Notes under the pieces: model-generated
The model's database searches: none
What the model saw: the letters and a program-made list of their open reading frames with translations, nothing else
What the model was told of the DNA's origin: nothing
Source: Lyophyllum atratum
Taxonomy: Eukaryota > Basidiomycota > Agaricomycetes > Agaricales > Lyophyllaceae
DNA: 64,000 bases
Direction: 5' to 3'
NCBI GenBank assembly: GCA_014905825.1
Contig: JACGCN010000003.1
Span: 2,170,001 to 2,234,000 of the forward strand
Shown: piece by piece, positions 20,014-31,978 of the stretch
How the letters are laid out: each line of letters starts with the position of its first letter
How positions within the stretch are numbered: position 1 is the first letter of the stretch
Made by a program: the position numbers and the translations under genes

Positions 20014-22958
20014 CTACCGATTCGGCGCATTCGAAGGCACACTCGGCACCCCAACCCCCCCACCCCCCCTCGACACATTCCCAATATTCGGCACCCCCCT
20101 CCCCGCCAACCCACTCCCACTCCTCGGCCTCCCCACCCCGCCCCAACTCGTCAGCCCCACCCCAACGCCAAACCCATACCCCAGCGGCGCACTATCGCTC
20201 CGCGCGCGGCTCATTTTCTTCCCCTGCGCCACGCCCATCCCACCGTGCGTGTGCGGGTGTGAATGCGGGTTCACGCCTGTCCCGGGGGAGGAGAGCGAGG
20301 AGGAGGCGACGTCTCCTATGGTGTCGTCCTCTGGTGAGATGCGTGGCCGCTTGGAGCTGATGCGCGTGGCGGGCTCGGCGCCGTCGAAGAGGTCCATGGT
20401 GGAGGAGCCGCCTGGGGAGGCGGGGAGAGGGGAAGCATCGCCCCGGAGGTAGGATGGGACGTGCTGGAAGGAGTGTTGACGTGATAGCGGCGGAGGCCCG
20501 CCCCCGCCGTTGCTGCCTTGCTGTTGTTGTTGCTGTTGTTGCTGTTGTTGCTGTTGCTGCTGCTGGTGCGTATGCGGGTGAGTATGATGGAACTCAGACT
20601 GCGTGGGGCTGGTACTGGGACTCTGCATGGAGTGCAGAGAGTGGCTGCTCATGTTCATGTTCATGCTGAGCGGTGGCAGGAACCCGCGCGCCTGTCCTGA
20701 GGTGCCAGCGGATGAAGGTGGTGCACCAGGCGATGTCACATAGATGTTCGGGCTCTCGCAGTCCATCAAGTCCGCTGGCAAGGGCGGGACTATAGGACCA
20801 CAATTCAGACGGAGCGAAAGGGGTGAAGACGAGAAAGGACTGCGTACCGCTCCCTGGGAACCGTGCTCCTATTATCTCCCAGAGCCTGCCCACCGCGCCC
20901 GCGAGGCGGTCCGTGCGTTTCCTCTCTGCTGTAAGCTGGTCCCAGACGCGCCTGTTCTCCTCGCGCATCGCGCTGAGCTGGGCGGCCACCTGTGATTCCA
21001 AACGGGTTGCCATAAAAGTCAGTCACCAGTCCAGGGACAGGAAGCACAGGAACGCGAAGACGCAAGGTAAGGAACCAAAATGAAAAAGGAAAGCGATCGT
21101 GGAACATGACTCAGATGTCTCTTCCACGAAATAGCGCAGAAAAACGGGAAGAGACCAGGCATAAAGAAAAAAGCAGGAAGATGAGGAGCTTGCCCCATTC
21201 CAGATACATACATGCAAGAAATGCATCGGAAAAAGGGGGCGCTGGGACACGCGTCTCCAAGGAAGAGAAGAATGAGTCACAGATTCGATCGATCAAGCGA
21301 TCGGAAGGTACATCCGTCACGCGATCGGGCCCAGCCACACGGAACCCAACACGAATTGGAAATGCGAAGTGCGGGACCAAAAAAAAAAAGAGCAGGACAG
21401 GGGGTGGTAGACAGAAGGGACATGAGGAAATGTCACGTACCTCCCCGGGGAGCTCCACGCGATGCTTGAGCGCGGGATCAGGCTCGAGAGCCTTGCGTTT
21501 AATCTCATCTAGGAGGTCGGGACGTCCGCGAAGGAACTTGTGGTGGGAAAACTCCCAAGTTTGTGCGTCGGTGGATGTGCGTTGCGCTCTTGGAGTCTAT
21601 CCGCGTTTGCTCTCAATTTTAGGCGTGGGATAAGGATGAAGGCGGAACGCACCCGGTTGATCTTGTGGAAGCCGTACATGTTGAGCTGGCGGACGAAGCT
21701 TGAGAACTACAGGGGTCTGGTGTTTAGTACTTTGAGTTAGTATGTAAAAATTGACGCACGTTGTTGTGCTTGAAGTGTGAGCCAAGTATGCTACGGCTGA
21801 ACTCGCCGACATTAGAGACGACGAAGGAGGTGCCGAGCTCCGTCCAGGCGATGTAGTGCGCAGACTTGGCGTCGTTGATCATCCTGTGAGCAGGACATTG
21901 TCAGTATCGATGAGGTATTGCGAGGACGAAGCGCAAGGTAAGTTAACGCGACGAGGCACGGACGCCACGGTGAAAGAGCGGTGGTGAGATGGATCTCCAC
22001 ATCATGAAGTGGGGTGACATGACATAGTTCATCAAGGGATGCGATGCGAGGGCTTACTCGGGTATAGGTATCCCGAGGGCTTATACAGCGATAAAAGGAA
22101 AGAGACGAGGTGCAAGACTCACTGATACAACTTGGTGACGAAGTTATTGGTCGCCATCGGCTTGCCCAGGATATTCATGCCCCCGCCGACACCGCCCATT
22201 CCCCCCATGGGCACGCCCATCTGCCCACCCTGGCTGGGGTCCTCGCCGCCGCTGGTGCTTTCGCTGCCGTCGACGGGACTCCCGTGCCCGTTCGTCGTGG
22301 AGTTGAAGCGCATGTCGATGTCCTCGTAGGTCTGTGCCGACGCGAGCTCCATGGGTGCATCGCGTGCTTCGTCGTACATGATGCTTTCCTCGAGGACGGG
22401 GGTGGAGGTGAAGGAGCGCTTACGGGGAAGGTGGGAAGATGAGGAGGTAGCGGAGGATGAGCGGGAAGGCCCCGGGGTGCGGCGGTTGTCGTACGGAGAT
22501 GACGAGGAGACGGAGCCGCTGGAGGACGGAGGTGGTGGGAGAATGTTGCCGTCGTCAGCATAGTGCACGGGGCTGCTCTGGGGTTGCTGCTGGGCCGGGT
22601 CGAACTGGTAAGAGGGCTGAATGTGGGGGTTGAAGGGATTCGCGGAAGGGCTGATAGGAGTGGACGGGGAGAGGGCGGAGGAGGCGCCCGGGGAGGGGTT
22701 GATAGGCGAATGACTGGACGGGGAGGTGACGGACAATGAGGAGAGGTTCAGAGAGAGGGAACCGCGGCCTGCGAGGTGGTGGTTGTCGGTCGTGCGGCGG
22801 TCCTGCTGAGCATAGTACGGCGGGTAGTGGTCGGTCGGGGACGGGGACGGGAAGGACGGCTGTTGGTGGGTGGGGGAGAGGAGATGGGGAGGCCACTGCT
22901 GCTGCCGCTGCTGCTGAGGATAGTGGGCAGGATCGGGGTTCATGTCAAAGTGGGACAT
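20014..22958 (-). CDS. HSF-type DNA-binding transcription factor with poly-Gln tail
   Basis: Six exons (22958-22123, 21883-21760, 21706-21653, 21596-21441, 20989-20848, 20789-20014) give 695 residues with consistent phases. The ATG at 22958 (MSHFDMNPD) is chosen because the frame upstream has no other ATG. Residues 1-265 are a Ser/Pro/Gln-rich region. The winged-helix HSF domain spans about 271-390: NNFVTKLYQMINDAK, IAWTELGTSFVV, HFKHNNFSSFVRQLNMYGFH, then TWEFSHHKFLRGRPDLL. A coiled coil follows (about 391-430, MREENRRVWDQLTAERKRTD), then a disordered tail with 16 consecutive Gln and His-rich parts. The domain resembles Mga1/Sfl1-type regulators more than canonical heat-shock factors, but I cannot settle the subfamily. 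It acts in the nucleus. Stress, morphogenesis or fruiting control is possible. Confidence 0.92.
20518..20565 (-). repeat. CAG/CAA tract encoding 16 glutamines
   Basis: Sixteen consecutive Gln codons in the last exon of the HSF-type factor, about residues 513-528, mix CAG and CAA. The mixed codons argue against recent pure-triplet expansion. Confidence 0.85.
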
Positions 22959-25900
22959 GGTGCATGGGAGAGTGGTCGTGGTGTGCACCTGCAGCACAGA
23001 ATTTTACATATCTCAACTCATAATACCCGATCTCAGATCTACCATCGTAACTAACACTAGCAATCATCTCTTTTCTTACCGCTCTCCATCTCCTTCCGCC
23101 CCACGTCCTGACACGTAAACATAATGCACGCCTGCCCCCGTAATAGCATAAACTCGTGCCCCGCCGCAGCTCGCCGCTCTCCCATCAACCTGCCAAGATC
23201 ACCATTCGGCGTGCACCAGCCCACACCAATTCCACAGCACCCGTCGCGACACCGTCCTTGATCGTATGTCTGTCTCTGCAGCTCGCACATCAATCCTCTA
23301 CACGGCAGGCAGCTGTTATTGCCATGACTGTGACAAGACACCAGCGTCTGGCTGGCACCCTCCAGGCGTACGCCTGCCGACCACCATTTCTCCGTCTGCC
23401 ACGTCCCCCCCTACCCCTCAAATATCTTCCAACTTTAGCCCCGCAAACCCTGCAGAGATGTTGAGATCAAGGGCCAGCAGACCAGGAGATTGTCGGCGCC
23501 TGCCACCGACCGCCCGCAAAAATAGCAGACTCAGGGACACAGACTCTCTCGGCATTTCCCGTGCGGGACTTCCCACTTCGCAAGACGCCGTCACTGCCGC
23601 CCTCTCACTCGCACACATGCATGCCCTTGTGCGTGGCGGCAAGGCGCTCTGCACACCTTCTATTGGAGCATGATGAATCCAGAAGCATTGCTATAATAGT
23701 CAGCACTGCGGTGCGGACTCGGAACACGCGACGCACGCCTCGTGCGGTCGTCGGAGCGCCTCATCCTCGCTTGGAGAATATGAAGATCCATATCCCAGAA
23801 TCCGCCACCCAGCAATCACGTTCGGACCTCCAAGCGACTCCTCCTTGACTCCTCCCTCTGTGTCCGTGTCCGTCGCCGTCGCCGTTCGGGGCCCTGGCTT
23901 GAATTGGACTTGGAGCACCTTTTCTATGAAACCCTCCACCGCCACCGGAACGTACAACTCGTCGTCCTGTCTTTCCTGCCTTCATGATTCCGACAACGCA
24001 GTGGCTCCGTATATCTTCCGCTCCACCGTTGCTGATTACAACCATCCCCGGAGCAGTTCAGAATGCAACCTATGCAGGTCCTGTTGATAGCGGTGATGAG
24101 AGCTTGTGATCATCATCACCTGCATCAAGTTCCTGTCCAGAATTTTACTCTTGCTCGTACGTACACAGGGACCTACTTTACATCGAAATAAACATCAGCG
24201 TGATGTAGGCCTGATGATGCGTGATGCATATGCCGCCGGAACGGACAACTATTCAGCATCAACAATAGACTTGATCCAGGTCGTCTTTTTTTTCGCTTTC
24301 GGAGGTTACCCCCGCCGTGAACAAGACACCTTGGATTCAGGACCCAGGTGTCTCCGCCTAGCCCGTCGACGTATGTATGGGATGGAAGGCAACCACCTGT
24401 GTTGTACACTAGGAACTATGTATTACTCCGTTTCTGCCGCCGGCGCTCGGAACCTGGTGTATACGTGATATGAATATTAAATCACCCGGATCTGCGTGCT
24501 GCGACGATGGCATCATCGTCCAAGACGCCGGGCGCTCGGCTGCGTGTTCGCCTTTTCCTTTGCCTCGAGAGAGAGTCCGTTGCTTCGACTTGCTACGGAC
24601 CCGGATGCGTATGTCCATCGACGTTGGTTTTATAGGGGAGATTCTTATACTTGAAGGTGTGTTGCGGGACTTCGAGCATGGGCTTATCGTTTTGCGTGTG
24701 AATGTGCGCGCTGAATCTGCTTTATTCTGATCCCTCTTAGGAAGACGGCGCCGATACCTGCCGATACCTATTGAACTCCTGCATTGCAGAATTTTTCCTT
24801 GTGATGTAGAGGGCGGCTCCAAGCGCTCAAGGGTGCTTTATACCAGGGTGGAAGAGATGAGTGGGTGGAGTGACGTTCTGGTAGCCACACCGTGCAACTG
24901 AATCTGCAATGTGCGAGGGACGCGGCCATATGCGTTGCATGTAATAGCCCACATATGGTGTCCCCCTAGCCTTACGCTGTAGGGCGCTGTACGTGCTGTC
25001 GGTATTCAGGCACCAGGAAACTGGAAGGTATCAGGGCGTAATCCAGTTATCCGCATACTCGAGTATTCTGATCCTAAGCGCGCTGGCTGAGAGTGAGATC
25101 CGCGTTCTGGTACACGGTTATCGTCCTATAGCACGTCGCCTAAAGTGGCGAGGTCAATGACGAAAGAGATGACTTCTTTGCAAGTCTCTTGGATGTCCCG
25201 ACCTGGGACGCGGGACCTGATCCAATGAGTTCTTTCGGGCGGTAAGTATGCCGCTTGAGGATCTAGCATGTGGGGGTAATGTTCGCTCGGTATCTGATCA
25301 TTTCAACCTGAGTCGACGTCGTCTCAGTGAAAGGGGATCCACACACCAACGCCGTTCTACTGCATCTCGTCGAAAACGGCAAAGTTACCGACGAAAGAGC
25401 AGGTGGATACACGATGAAGGGCAGTGATGCAGTATCATTGAGTACTGGACTACAACGGAGTATATCTGACGGCGCTAGTAAAACCCGAGTCTGCCGCCCT
25501 AAGACGAAGTCTTAGTCGTCGACTGTCAGGCTGAGCGTACTGAGTCCCGACCGCTTGCGCCCACTATCATACACATAACGTACAATGGACCGGTCGACTG
25601 CGGAACCCAGTGGACCAAGCGCCAATGCAGTCTCGACACATGTGCGTATCGTTCACTGATAGATGGCTGAGAATGGATGCTGCGTTACTTCGCCCGATAT
25701 CGGGGTCGCAGCCCACTCACTCGCGTACCCCATGATCGAGAATAACGTGGACATCAGAGTTGGCGTTGATAATTTAGGCGCAGGAATGGCGGTGCTGTCA
25801 CTTGGCTTCCCTGCTCCTGTCGGAGATGTGAATCTTAACGTCTTATTGGAGATGCGAGTCAAGGAGGAAGAGGATGAGCTTTGGATAGGACGCGGATGTC

Positions 25901-28106
25901 GTGTATGTACGTACATGCATGACATGCTTCACGAGGGAGAGGGAGAGGACGTGGGAAGCAAGCTCGGGGAGACCGAGGAACTGGATGGCAAGAACAAGAA
26001 GGGTTACTGGTTTATTTGCCGGAAAACGACAGATTGCCGCGCTTTATGGGGATACCTGTGATATGTTCCCGTGCTCCAAGTGAATGGGAGCTTGTGGTAT
26101 TTTGTGGATGACCGCATAATTTTGGCGTTGGGGGTTTAGTCGGGTTAGAAGTTCTGTGTTCGAGGGTGACCCCGGAGACGTCATCATATGGGCCTCTCGG
26201 TGCTAGATCGTAGAGGAAGAGAGAGAAGACCAAAGTTAGGCGCCACTGCAAGGTTTTAAGACCCACTCATAGCATCGTACATGCTTTGAAGTACTCCGGA
26301 AATGTCGTTGACGGTCGTGCTAGCCGAGGCGCGGTTATACTCTCATGAGAACTCGAGTACATCGCTGAGCACGTCATGTCGTAACAATGGCTCTTGAAAG
26401 TCAATCTGCTCCATGCGGGGAGAGTCAGGGTCGCTGAGAATCGAGATTAATAAGATCGCGTAGTTATCGTCCACCTCCGACTTTTCGCAAGTGTTCAGCA
26501 AACGCTTGCAAGTATGTCTGCCGATATGAAAGCCTGTAGGAAAGTCACAGACTCCTATCTGTGCTCGTGGAGGACCCGTCCATGGACCATGCCAAATATG
26601 TTAGGTATCGGCTATGACATGCCAAAACGTCCGTGAAACGTTGTGCAATGTGCAAACCACGATGATACTTAGAGACAAAACGGGTGTTTGCAGGGTGAGC
26701 CGAACAAGATCCCTCGGTGTGGGTCCATAAAGGACACGGTAGCAGTGACACAAGTCCATCTCGAATGAGATACAAGTGACGAAGGGGAGCGGCGCACCAG
26801 GATGACCTGATAAGTCGGCTTCTTATCCTCCCAATGGAGAATATGTGATTGGCAACATACCACGAGAGTTTTTGGTGTATTTCCCTGGGTTGTGCGTTAG
26901 GCCCTACCTTCCGACTTGCAGTACACATGATATTAAATAGCCGATGTCGGTGCGTGGGTTTCGACATGAGTAAGACAATGAAGCTCGATCATGGACCACT
27001 TTACTGCCAGTGACGTGATCACGAGAAAAACGGGTGCATGGGATCGACCAGACAGGCCTGAAGACGATAGGCAGAAAGTCTCGAATAGCCAAGGCAAGTG
27101 AGATGGTAGATCTGAGCAACATCGATTTCGGCCGAAAGAATTAGATAGATTCAGCGCTTTTGGAATACGTGGATACATGCTTCACCTGGTTCTCGTTTAG
27201 TAATTCTCGACCCATGCTCCGAATATGCCAATGGCTACACCTTCTGCCGGAGTCGCAGCCTCGAGCCGAACATCGTCGCGCCACCAGATCACGCCGTGGC
27301 GGTGTCCGTGTATGGTCTCTGAGTATGATAGCAAGTAAATTCTGAGTAAATATGCCATCTTTTCTTGATCTTTTCGCGCAACAGACCGTCGCCGAAGTTT
27401 GGCCTACCTGTGTGCGGGTAAGACGGACAGCGGAGAGTGCTCAGGCAAGGTACAGTCACCAGCAAATCGCCAGTCATTCCATGGAAGTGATATATCAGAA
27501 GGCTTTCGTGAGCTACAAACACTTTTATTGATCTCGCCTTTTTTTCTTTCGTTGTTCAGATGCTCGTTAGGTTGCCGAAGGAGGGAGGACTTGGGACACC
27601 GATTGACCCGAAAATTACAAGCAAGGAGAGTCCCAAGTTTGGCAGCATTGCAAGGGATGCTACTTCATGGCAACATGGGCATCGTCCCTTGCTAAATGCA
27701 ATTCATAATAATTCGCGCTTCTAACAGGATAGACTGGGCGAATTTGGGGTTGGGCCACGTTTCGCTCAGAAGCTAGGTCAGAGTCAGAGCCAATTGCCAT
27801 GGCCCAGCAGCACACGCTGGCCTTCATTGAAGCTGTCTAACGAATAATCAGTGACCAGAACCGAGTACAACACCAAATGTGTAGACTTCTTGAGACCCTA
27901 CAGCGCTCATGCGTCGGAGGCTCTGCGGTTACATCCTGCAGAAAGGGCTTGTGCCAGAATTACGGTGTAGTTCGACCATGCTTCTGTCCTTGGGAGGAGG
28001 TCGTGGCAGCAAACATGGTCGACACGACAAAATTGGAAAACAACCGCGCAGGTTCGGCCGGAACGACAGATACATTTAGCCCGTTTACGGATCGTAGACA
28101 CAGCCT
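22959..28106. other. 5.1 kb without a recognisable gene
   Basis: Upstream of the HSF-type factor the sequence holds only short frames, none with a family motif or with splice-compatible neighbours. The nearest few hundred bases may be a long 5' leader of the HSF gene, a common arrangement for fungal regulators. A frame at 25663-26061 (132 residues) and a short one at about 27561-27722 (MLVRLPKEGGLGTPIDP onward) were inspected and not recognised. No tRNA, terminal repeats or transposase remnants were found by eye. Confidence 0.4.
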
Positions 28107-29104
28107 TCACCTTAATTCCTTCTCAGCCTTGGCTTCCTGTCCTCGCCTCCACACCACCGATCGCACTTCCTCGCCGGGATCGCGTTTCTTGAGCTGCTCA
28201 TAGTCGTACCACACGAGTGCCTCGTTCGATGTCGCGACAATTGCGCGCTGGCCGAGCGAGTACGCTGCAGCTGTTACATTAAACGTTGCAAGGTCATGGA
28301 TATCGGCTGATGGTGAAGGGTGCTTGGGTCGGTAGCCGACGAGGAGCTAGATGTTGGAGGAGTATTAGCGTATTGGGGGGCTGTGACATGGAAAGGACGC
28401 ACGGTATCTGGGTAGGTGACAGGACGCCTGAAGCGCACATCTATGGACTTGAGAATGAGAGAAATGCCTTGGCCTTTAATCATGGCTTCAGCTTTAGGGG
28501 GGCCACCAAGCTCGTGCCCGAGGGACATCATCCATTTTATGCGACTCTGAGTGAAGCTCCGAGTTATAATCATATCTATATGAACAGTGGTTGGCAATGG
28601 AGAACTCACGGATTCGAAGAAGCGAACTGGATTTACTGTGAGAGGTTTTCGACTTGTTTAAGAAGGCTGCAGCGTACTGTACCGGACATTGTTTACATGC
28701 CTGCGAAACGAGGTCTATTGTTTCCGAAAATGTTTCCAACTTAGAAGAGAACGTACTGGAATGGGTCCTGGTCTCCCCAGACGATCCGTTGTTCCCAGAA
28801 AGACGCCGGATCGAAACCTGCTTCCGTCAGTTTATGCTGAGCATCCTCAAGTGGATCAACCACGTCTTCTACTTCGGATGGAAGGTCGGGTGATGCGGGC
28901 CCTTGAGTTCCCGGGGGTATGTGGAATGGAGAAGAGGGATCCTGAAAAGCGGCTTGAAGTGCCTAGGGATATGAAGATGGTTAGAATTCTACTTATGAGG
29001 GGAAGAATAATTGATAAGGCACGAACACTGATCGTCTTGCCACGCGAATGAACGACGTTGGAGATCCTTAAAATGGCCGTCCTGCACGAGCGGAGGGATT
29101 GCAT
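28107..29104 (-). CDS. Hotdog-fold acyl-CoA thioesterase-like protein
   Basis: Six exons (29104-29027, 28962-28757, 28700-28678, 28635-28610, 28546-28403, 28346-28107) give 238 residues in a continuous frame. Two exons are only 23 and 26 nt, and the phases fit exactly. The signature of the 4HBT/thioesterase superfamily appears as IVWGDQDPFQHVNNVRY, then NPVRFFES, then VDVRFRRPVTYPDT-like strands and the long helix region, and ALVWYDYEQLKKRDPGEEVR near the end. The N-terminal 26 residues (MQSLRSCRTAILRISNVV) are basic and lack acids, as in a mitochondrial presequence. Fungal relatives hydrolyse acyl-CoA thioesters, but their substrates are mostly unknown. The Asp in DQDPF is the expected catalytic residue. 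The donor of the first intron (GTTCGT) is unusual and is the weakest join. Confidence 0.88.
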
Positions 29105-30181
29105 GAGACTTGCACCGAACACAAACCGGTCAGGTCACTCGCCGGAACGAGAGATGGTTCTGCACAATAGTGACAAACATCTAGATTGCCTCGAAAAAAA
29201 TTGTTTCAATGTTTGAATCTTTCGATCCCTCAGCATCTTTGTTGTGCTCGCCTCTGGCTCCTTGATTCTACATCGATGAACCTCTAGAACCGAACTGGAG
29301 AGCCTGCACACTGCACTCCCGTATTTCATTCATCGCGCCACGTTACATGGTCGAACTGTTGAGCACATGCTATTCTTGACTCTCTTTAAGCTTAGTCGAA
29401 CACGTCGCAACGCGAAAGTCGAGTGCCTTCCTCCGCGTTGGGCCGTCCTGGGATTGTCCTTTTGTCCTTGCATTTTCCGGAGCCTCCACCTCCTCTATGG
29501 TCTTCTCAGGGTCAGAACAGGCGGTGCTAGAAAGTTGAGTCGAAAGGCCAATGATTTCCCTTTCCAGCCTCGGTAGCACCGGCCGTCTCGCAGCTAGGGA
29601 GCTGAGAGTAGGAAGGCGAGGTATCATGGATTTTTCCCGGGCCCTGCGTTCTCGAGTTTCGCAGGTGCCAGTTCAACTTGTTCAGGAAAACGCGGTCACA
29701 TGATCTAACTAGGAACCTGAAGCGCGTAATCGCCGGGCAGTAACTGTGACTCTGAGAGCAATATGAAGCCTCTTGATGGACGAATCCGCCGTGTTATTCT
29801 TAGGACGTGCGAGGACAACCGGCCAAGGTCTCGGCTATCCCGGCGTTCTTCATCTTTGTCGATGACGATTGAACGCAACGATGGTCTCCTCGCATTGGTT
29901 GACAGAGAGCTGCCCGAAAGCGCGATCGATCCCCTCTAACCAAAGCAGAACAAACATTCCGTTCTATAAGAACCTGCGTCCCGCGAGACGATTCCCCATT
30001 CTTTCTTTCTTCCTACCTTCATCTTCCCCTGATCCTGGTGATCATTTTTTACCCGCCTTTTTCACCTTCAGCCCTTTCAAACTTTTACCGTCTCCCACAA
30101 ACTATACACAGACATCGTCTTACCTTACTCACACTTCACGCATACCTTCATACCCTTTCTTCGTACTTCTAATCATCGATC
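29105..30181. other. Divergent intergenic region with promoter of the secreted protein
   Basis: It separates the thioesterase (minus) from the secreted protein (plus). A TATAAG hexamer lies at 29965-29970, and a C/T-rich tract runs from about 29995 to 30175 before the ATG at 30182. A small minus-strand frame at 29370-29627 is listed separately. Confidence 0.4.
29370..29627 (-). CDS. Small hypothetical protein, 85 residues, doubtful
   Basis: An ATG at 29627 opens 85 codons. The first 20 residues (MIPRLPTLSSLAARRPVLPR) are basic and lack acidic residues, like a mitochondrial targeting peptide. The rest is charged with no known motif. It is a single exon in an otherwise intron-rich region, which lowers confidence. 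It may be a chance frame. Confidence 0.25.
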   Translation of the reverse strand: MIPRLPTLSSLAARRPVLPRLEREIIGLSTQLSSTACSDPEKTIEEVEAPENARTKGQSQDGPTRRKALDFRVATCSTKLKESQE

Positions 30182-31777
30182 ATGGTCGCTCTCACCCCCC
30201 GGTTCGCCGTCCTCGGTGCCTTTGTCTACCTCGCCTCCTTCTCGCTCGTACCTCTGTCCGTCAGCGCTGCTGCTATCCACAAGCCCTCGTTGAAGGAGAA
30301 TCGCGATTTGCCGATCCCGTTGCCTTTCGGTGGATCGGAGTCGTCAGCCGACGACAACAGCGAGGGGAATCAGAACGAAGCGGTTCGCTTTTTGGCGCAT
30401 ATATTTACTAATTCCAGGGCTGACATTCTCACCTTTAGCGATCCGCCACCTGGTCTCCTCTCAGCATGCTCCGTCTTGCTCAACTCAAGGCTAAGAAGCG
30501 TCATCATGATCACCACGATGACCACGATTGGAACCTGGTAGATATTGACCTCGAGATCCTCAAGAGACGCCAGGACCAGCACCACTTCCACGCTCGCCGT
30601 GCTCGAAATGCGATCCCTCACAAGAGTGGGGCTTCGCACCACGTATCGCCTTCGTCTAAGCGAGAGGAACGGGTTCTCGGGGAGGTCGATATTATGGTAA
30701 GCCCTGCTATCAATTTCGTATCTGAAAGTCAATAATCGTCGATTTGAACGCTTTTAGAGTGCTGATTCCGAGTCACCCTCTGGAAAGAAGATAGCGTGTC
30801 TTTATATGGTACCTTCAACCAACGGCTCATACATTCTCAATGCGTCGGAGAACAACTGCACTCAGATGTACCTTGTAGACGGACCTTCTACCTCTCGTGC
30901 GGATTCCGTGATGCTCACCAACGCCGACTCGGATTCTCTTGTCACGCTTCAAGCTCCCATGCCCGACTCAGAAGAGGATTTCTGCACTACGTATAACCTC
31001 GAGGACTCCTCGCCTGAGCCGCTCACTATGGAGAAATGCGTTTTCCCGCAACCCAACGAGCAAACGCAAAGCGGGAAGAGCCAGATGTTCGCTTACAACA
31101 AGGATAAAGGATCACTCCGGCCCTTCTATGTCAAGGATGCTCCAGGTCATGCCGACTCTGATGGAAGTGCGCAGAGTGTTTTGGAGAGGGATGATGCTAC
31201 GACACCTCGGAACGTGACGCTTGTATTTGTGCCTGAGGCGCCACATGCTGTGAACGTCAAGGATACGACAGTGTCCCCTGACACCAGTGCCGTGACCTCT
31301 ACTTCTACCACAACAACAACTGTCACTGTCACCGGCGCTGCTACGGCCTCTCCTTCTGTCGCTGCTGTTGATGTCACATCAAGCGCGGAGACTTCGCCCA
31401 GCTCTAGCGTCCCTGCTTTGACTTCGACAGCCGACCCATCTACGCCTACTGCCGCTTCTGCTGGTGCGCTCGACGTTCAGGTTGTCGGTCCCCCGAGTTC
31501 ATCGACCGACATGTTTACATCCACATCGGAGTCCGCGGCCGCACCTACGACCACGATCAATGCCCAAGACGTCGCCGCAAGTATCGCCGCCTCCTCTTCA
31601 GCGCCTGCACTCGCCACGGATACTACATCGGCGGTCACCACTATCGCTTCGTCTTCTTCCATGGCCGCTCCTTCAGCTGCCGCCGCGGCCGATTCGACGT
31701 CGACTAGTTCAGGTGCCGATGCGACAATGACTCCCTTCACCACTGCGCCCTACCAGTGGATGTTTAAACGCGAGTAG
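30182..31777 (+). CDS. Secreted Ser/Thr/Ala-rich protein of unknown function
   Basis: Three exons (30182-30382, 30439-30696, 30758-31777) give 492 residues. The N-terminus is a good signal peptide: short basic start, then a hydrophobic run (FAVLGAFVYLASFSLVPLSV) and AxA-like sites near residue 28. Next comes a His/Asp-rich, Arg-rich segment (KKRHHDHHDDHDW; LKRRQDQHHFHARRARN) with dibasic sites that could be Kex2-processed. A middle part has paired Cys and N-glycosylation sites (NGSYILNASENNCTQ; AFVY-free loop ending EKCVFPQ). The last 190 residues are low-complexity Ser/Thr/Ala, probably O-glycosylated. No GPI signal is evident at the C-terminus (YQWMFKRE). A wall-associated or secreted role is inferred. 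I do not recognise a catalytic family. Confidence 0.8.
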
Positions 31778-31978
31778 ATCGTATTCATGTACCGTTGAGA
31801 ATATATGCATATTCAGATGTTAATTTGATTGTGATCTGCGGAAGTGCTTTTGAGCGGATGAATATGAAAAAGCAAATTTACGTAACACGATATCAATAAT
31901 CTGAATATCCCGTTCATTGCACGAGTCATAGTTTTATCAAGGCAAGGATCCCTTACCCTTCAGCCAGCTAGCACGGTC

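Noticed and set aside
19412..20146. 244-codon minus-strand frame across the MITE end
   Set aside because: It runs through the MITE terminal repeat and a Pro/Gly low-complexity region beyond the HSF stop, with no family motif.
20518..20700. Plus-strand frame beginning with a poly-Leu run
   Set aside because: It is the antisense shadow of the poly-Gln tract of the HSF-type factor.
22959..22997. HSF frame extending upstream to 22997
   Set aside because: The extension starts with GTG. The first ATG in frame is at 22958.
25663..26061. 132-codon plus-strand frame
   Set aside because: The sequence is open but has no motif I recognise, and there are no adjoining exons. It was left as part of the unassigned 5 kb.
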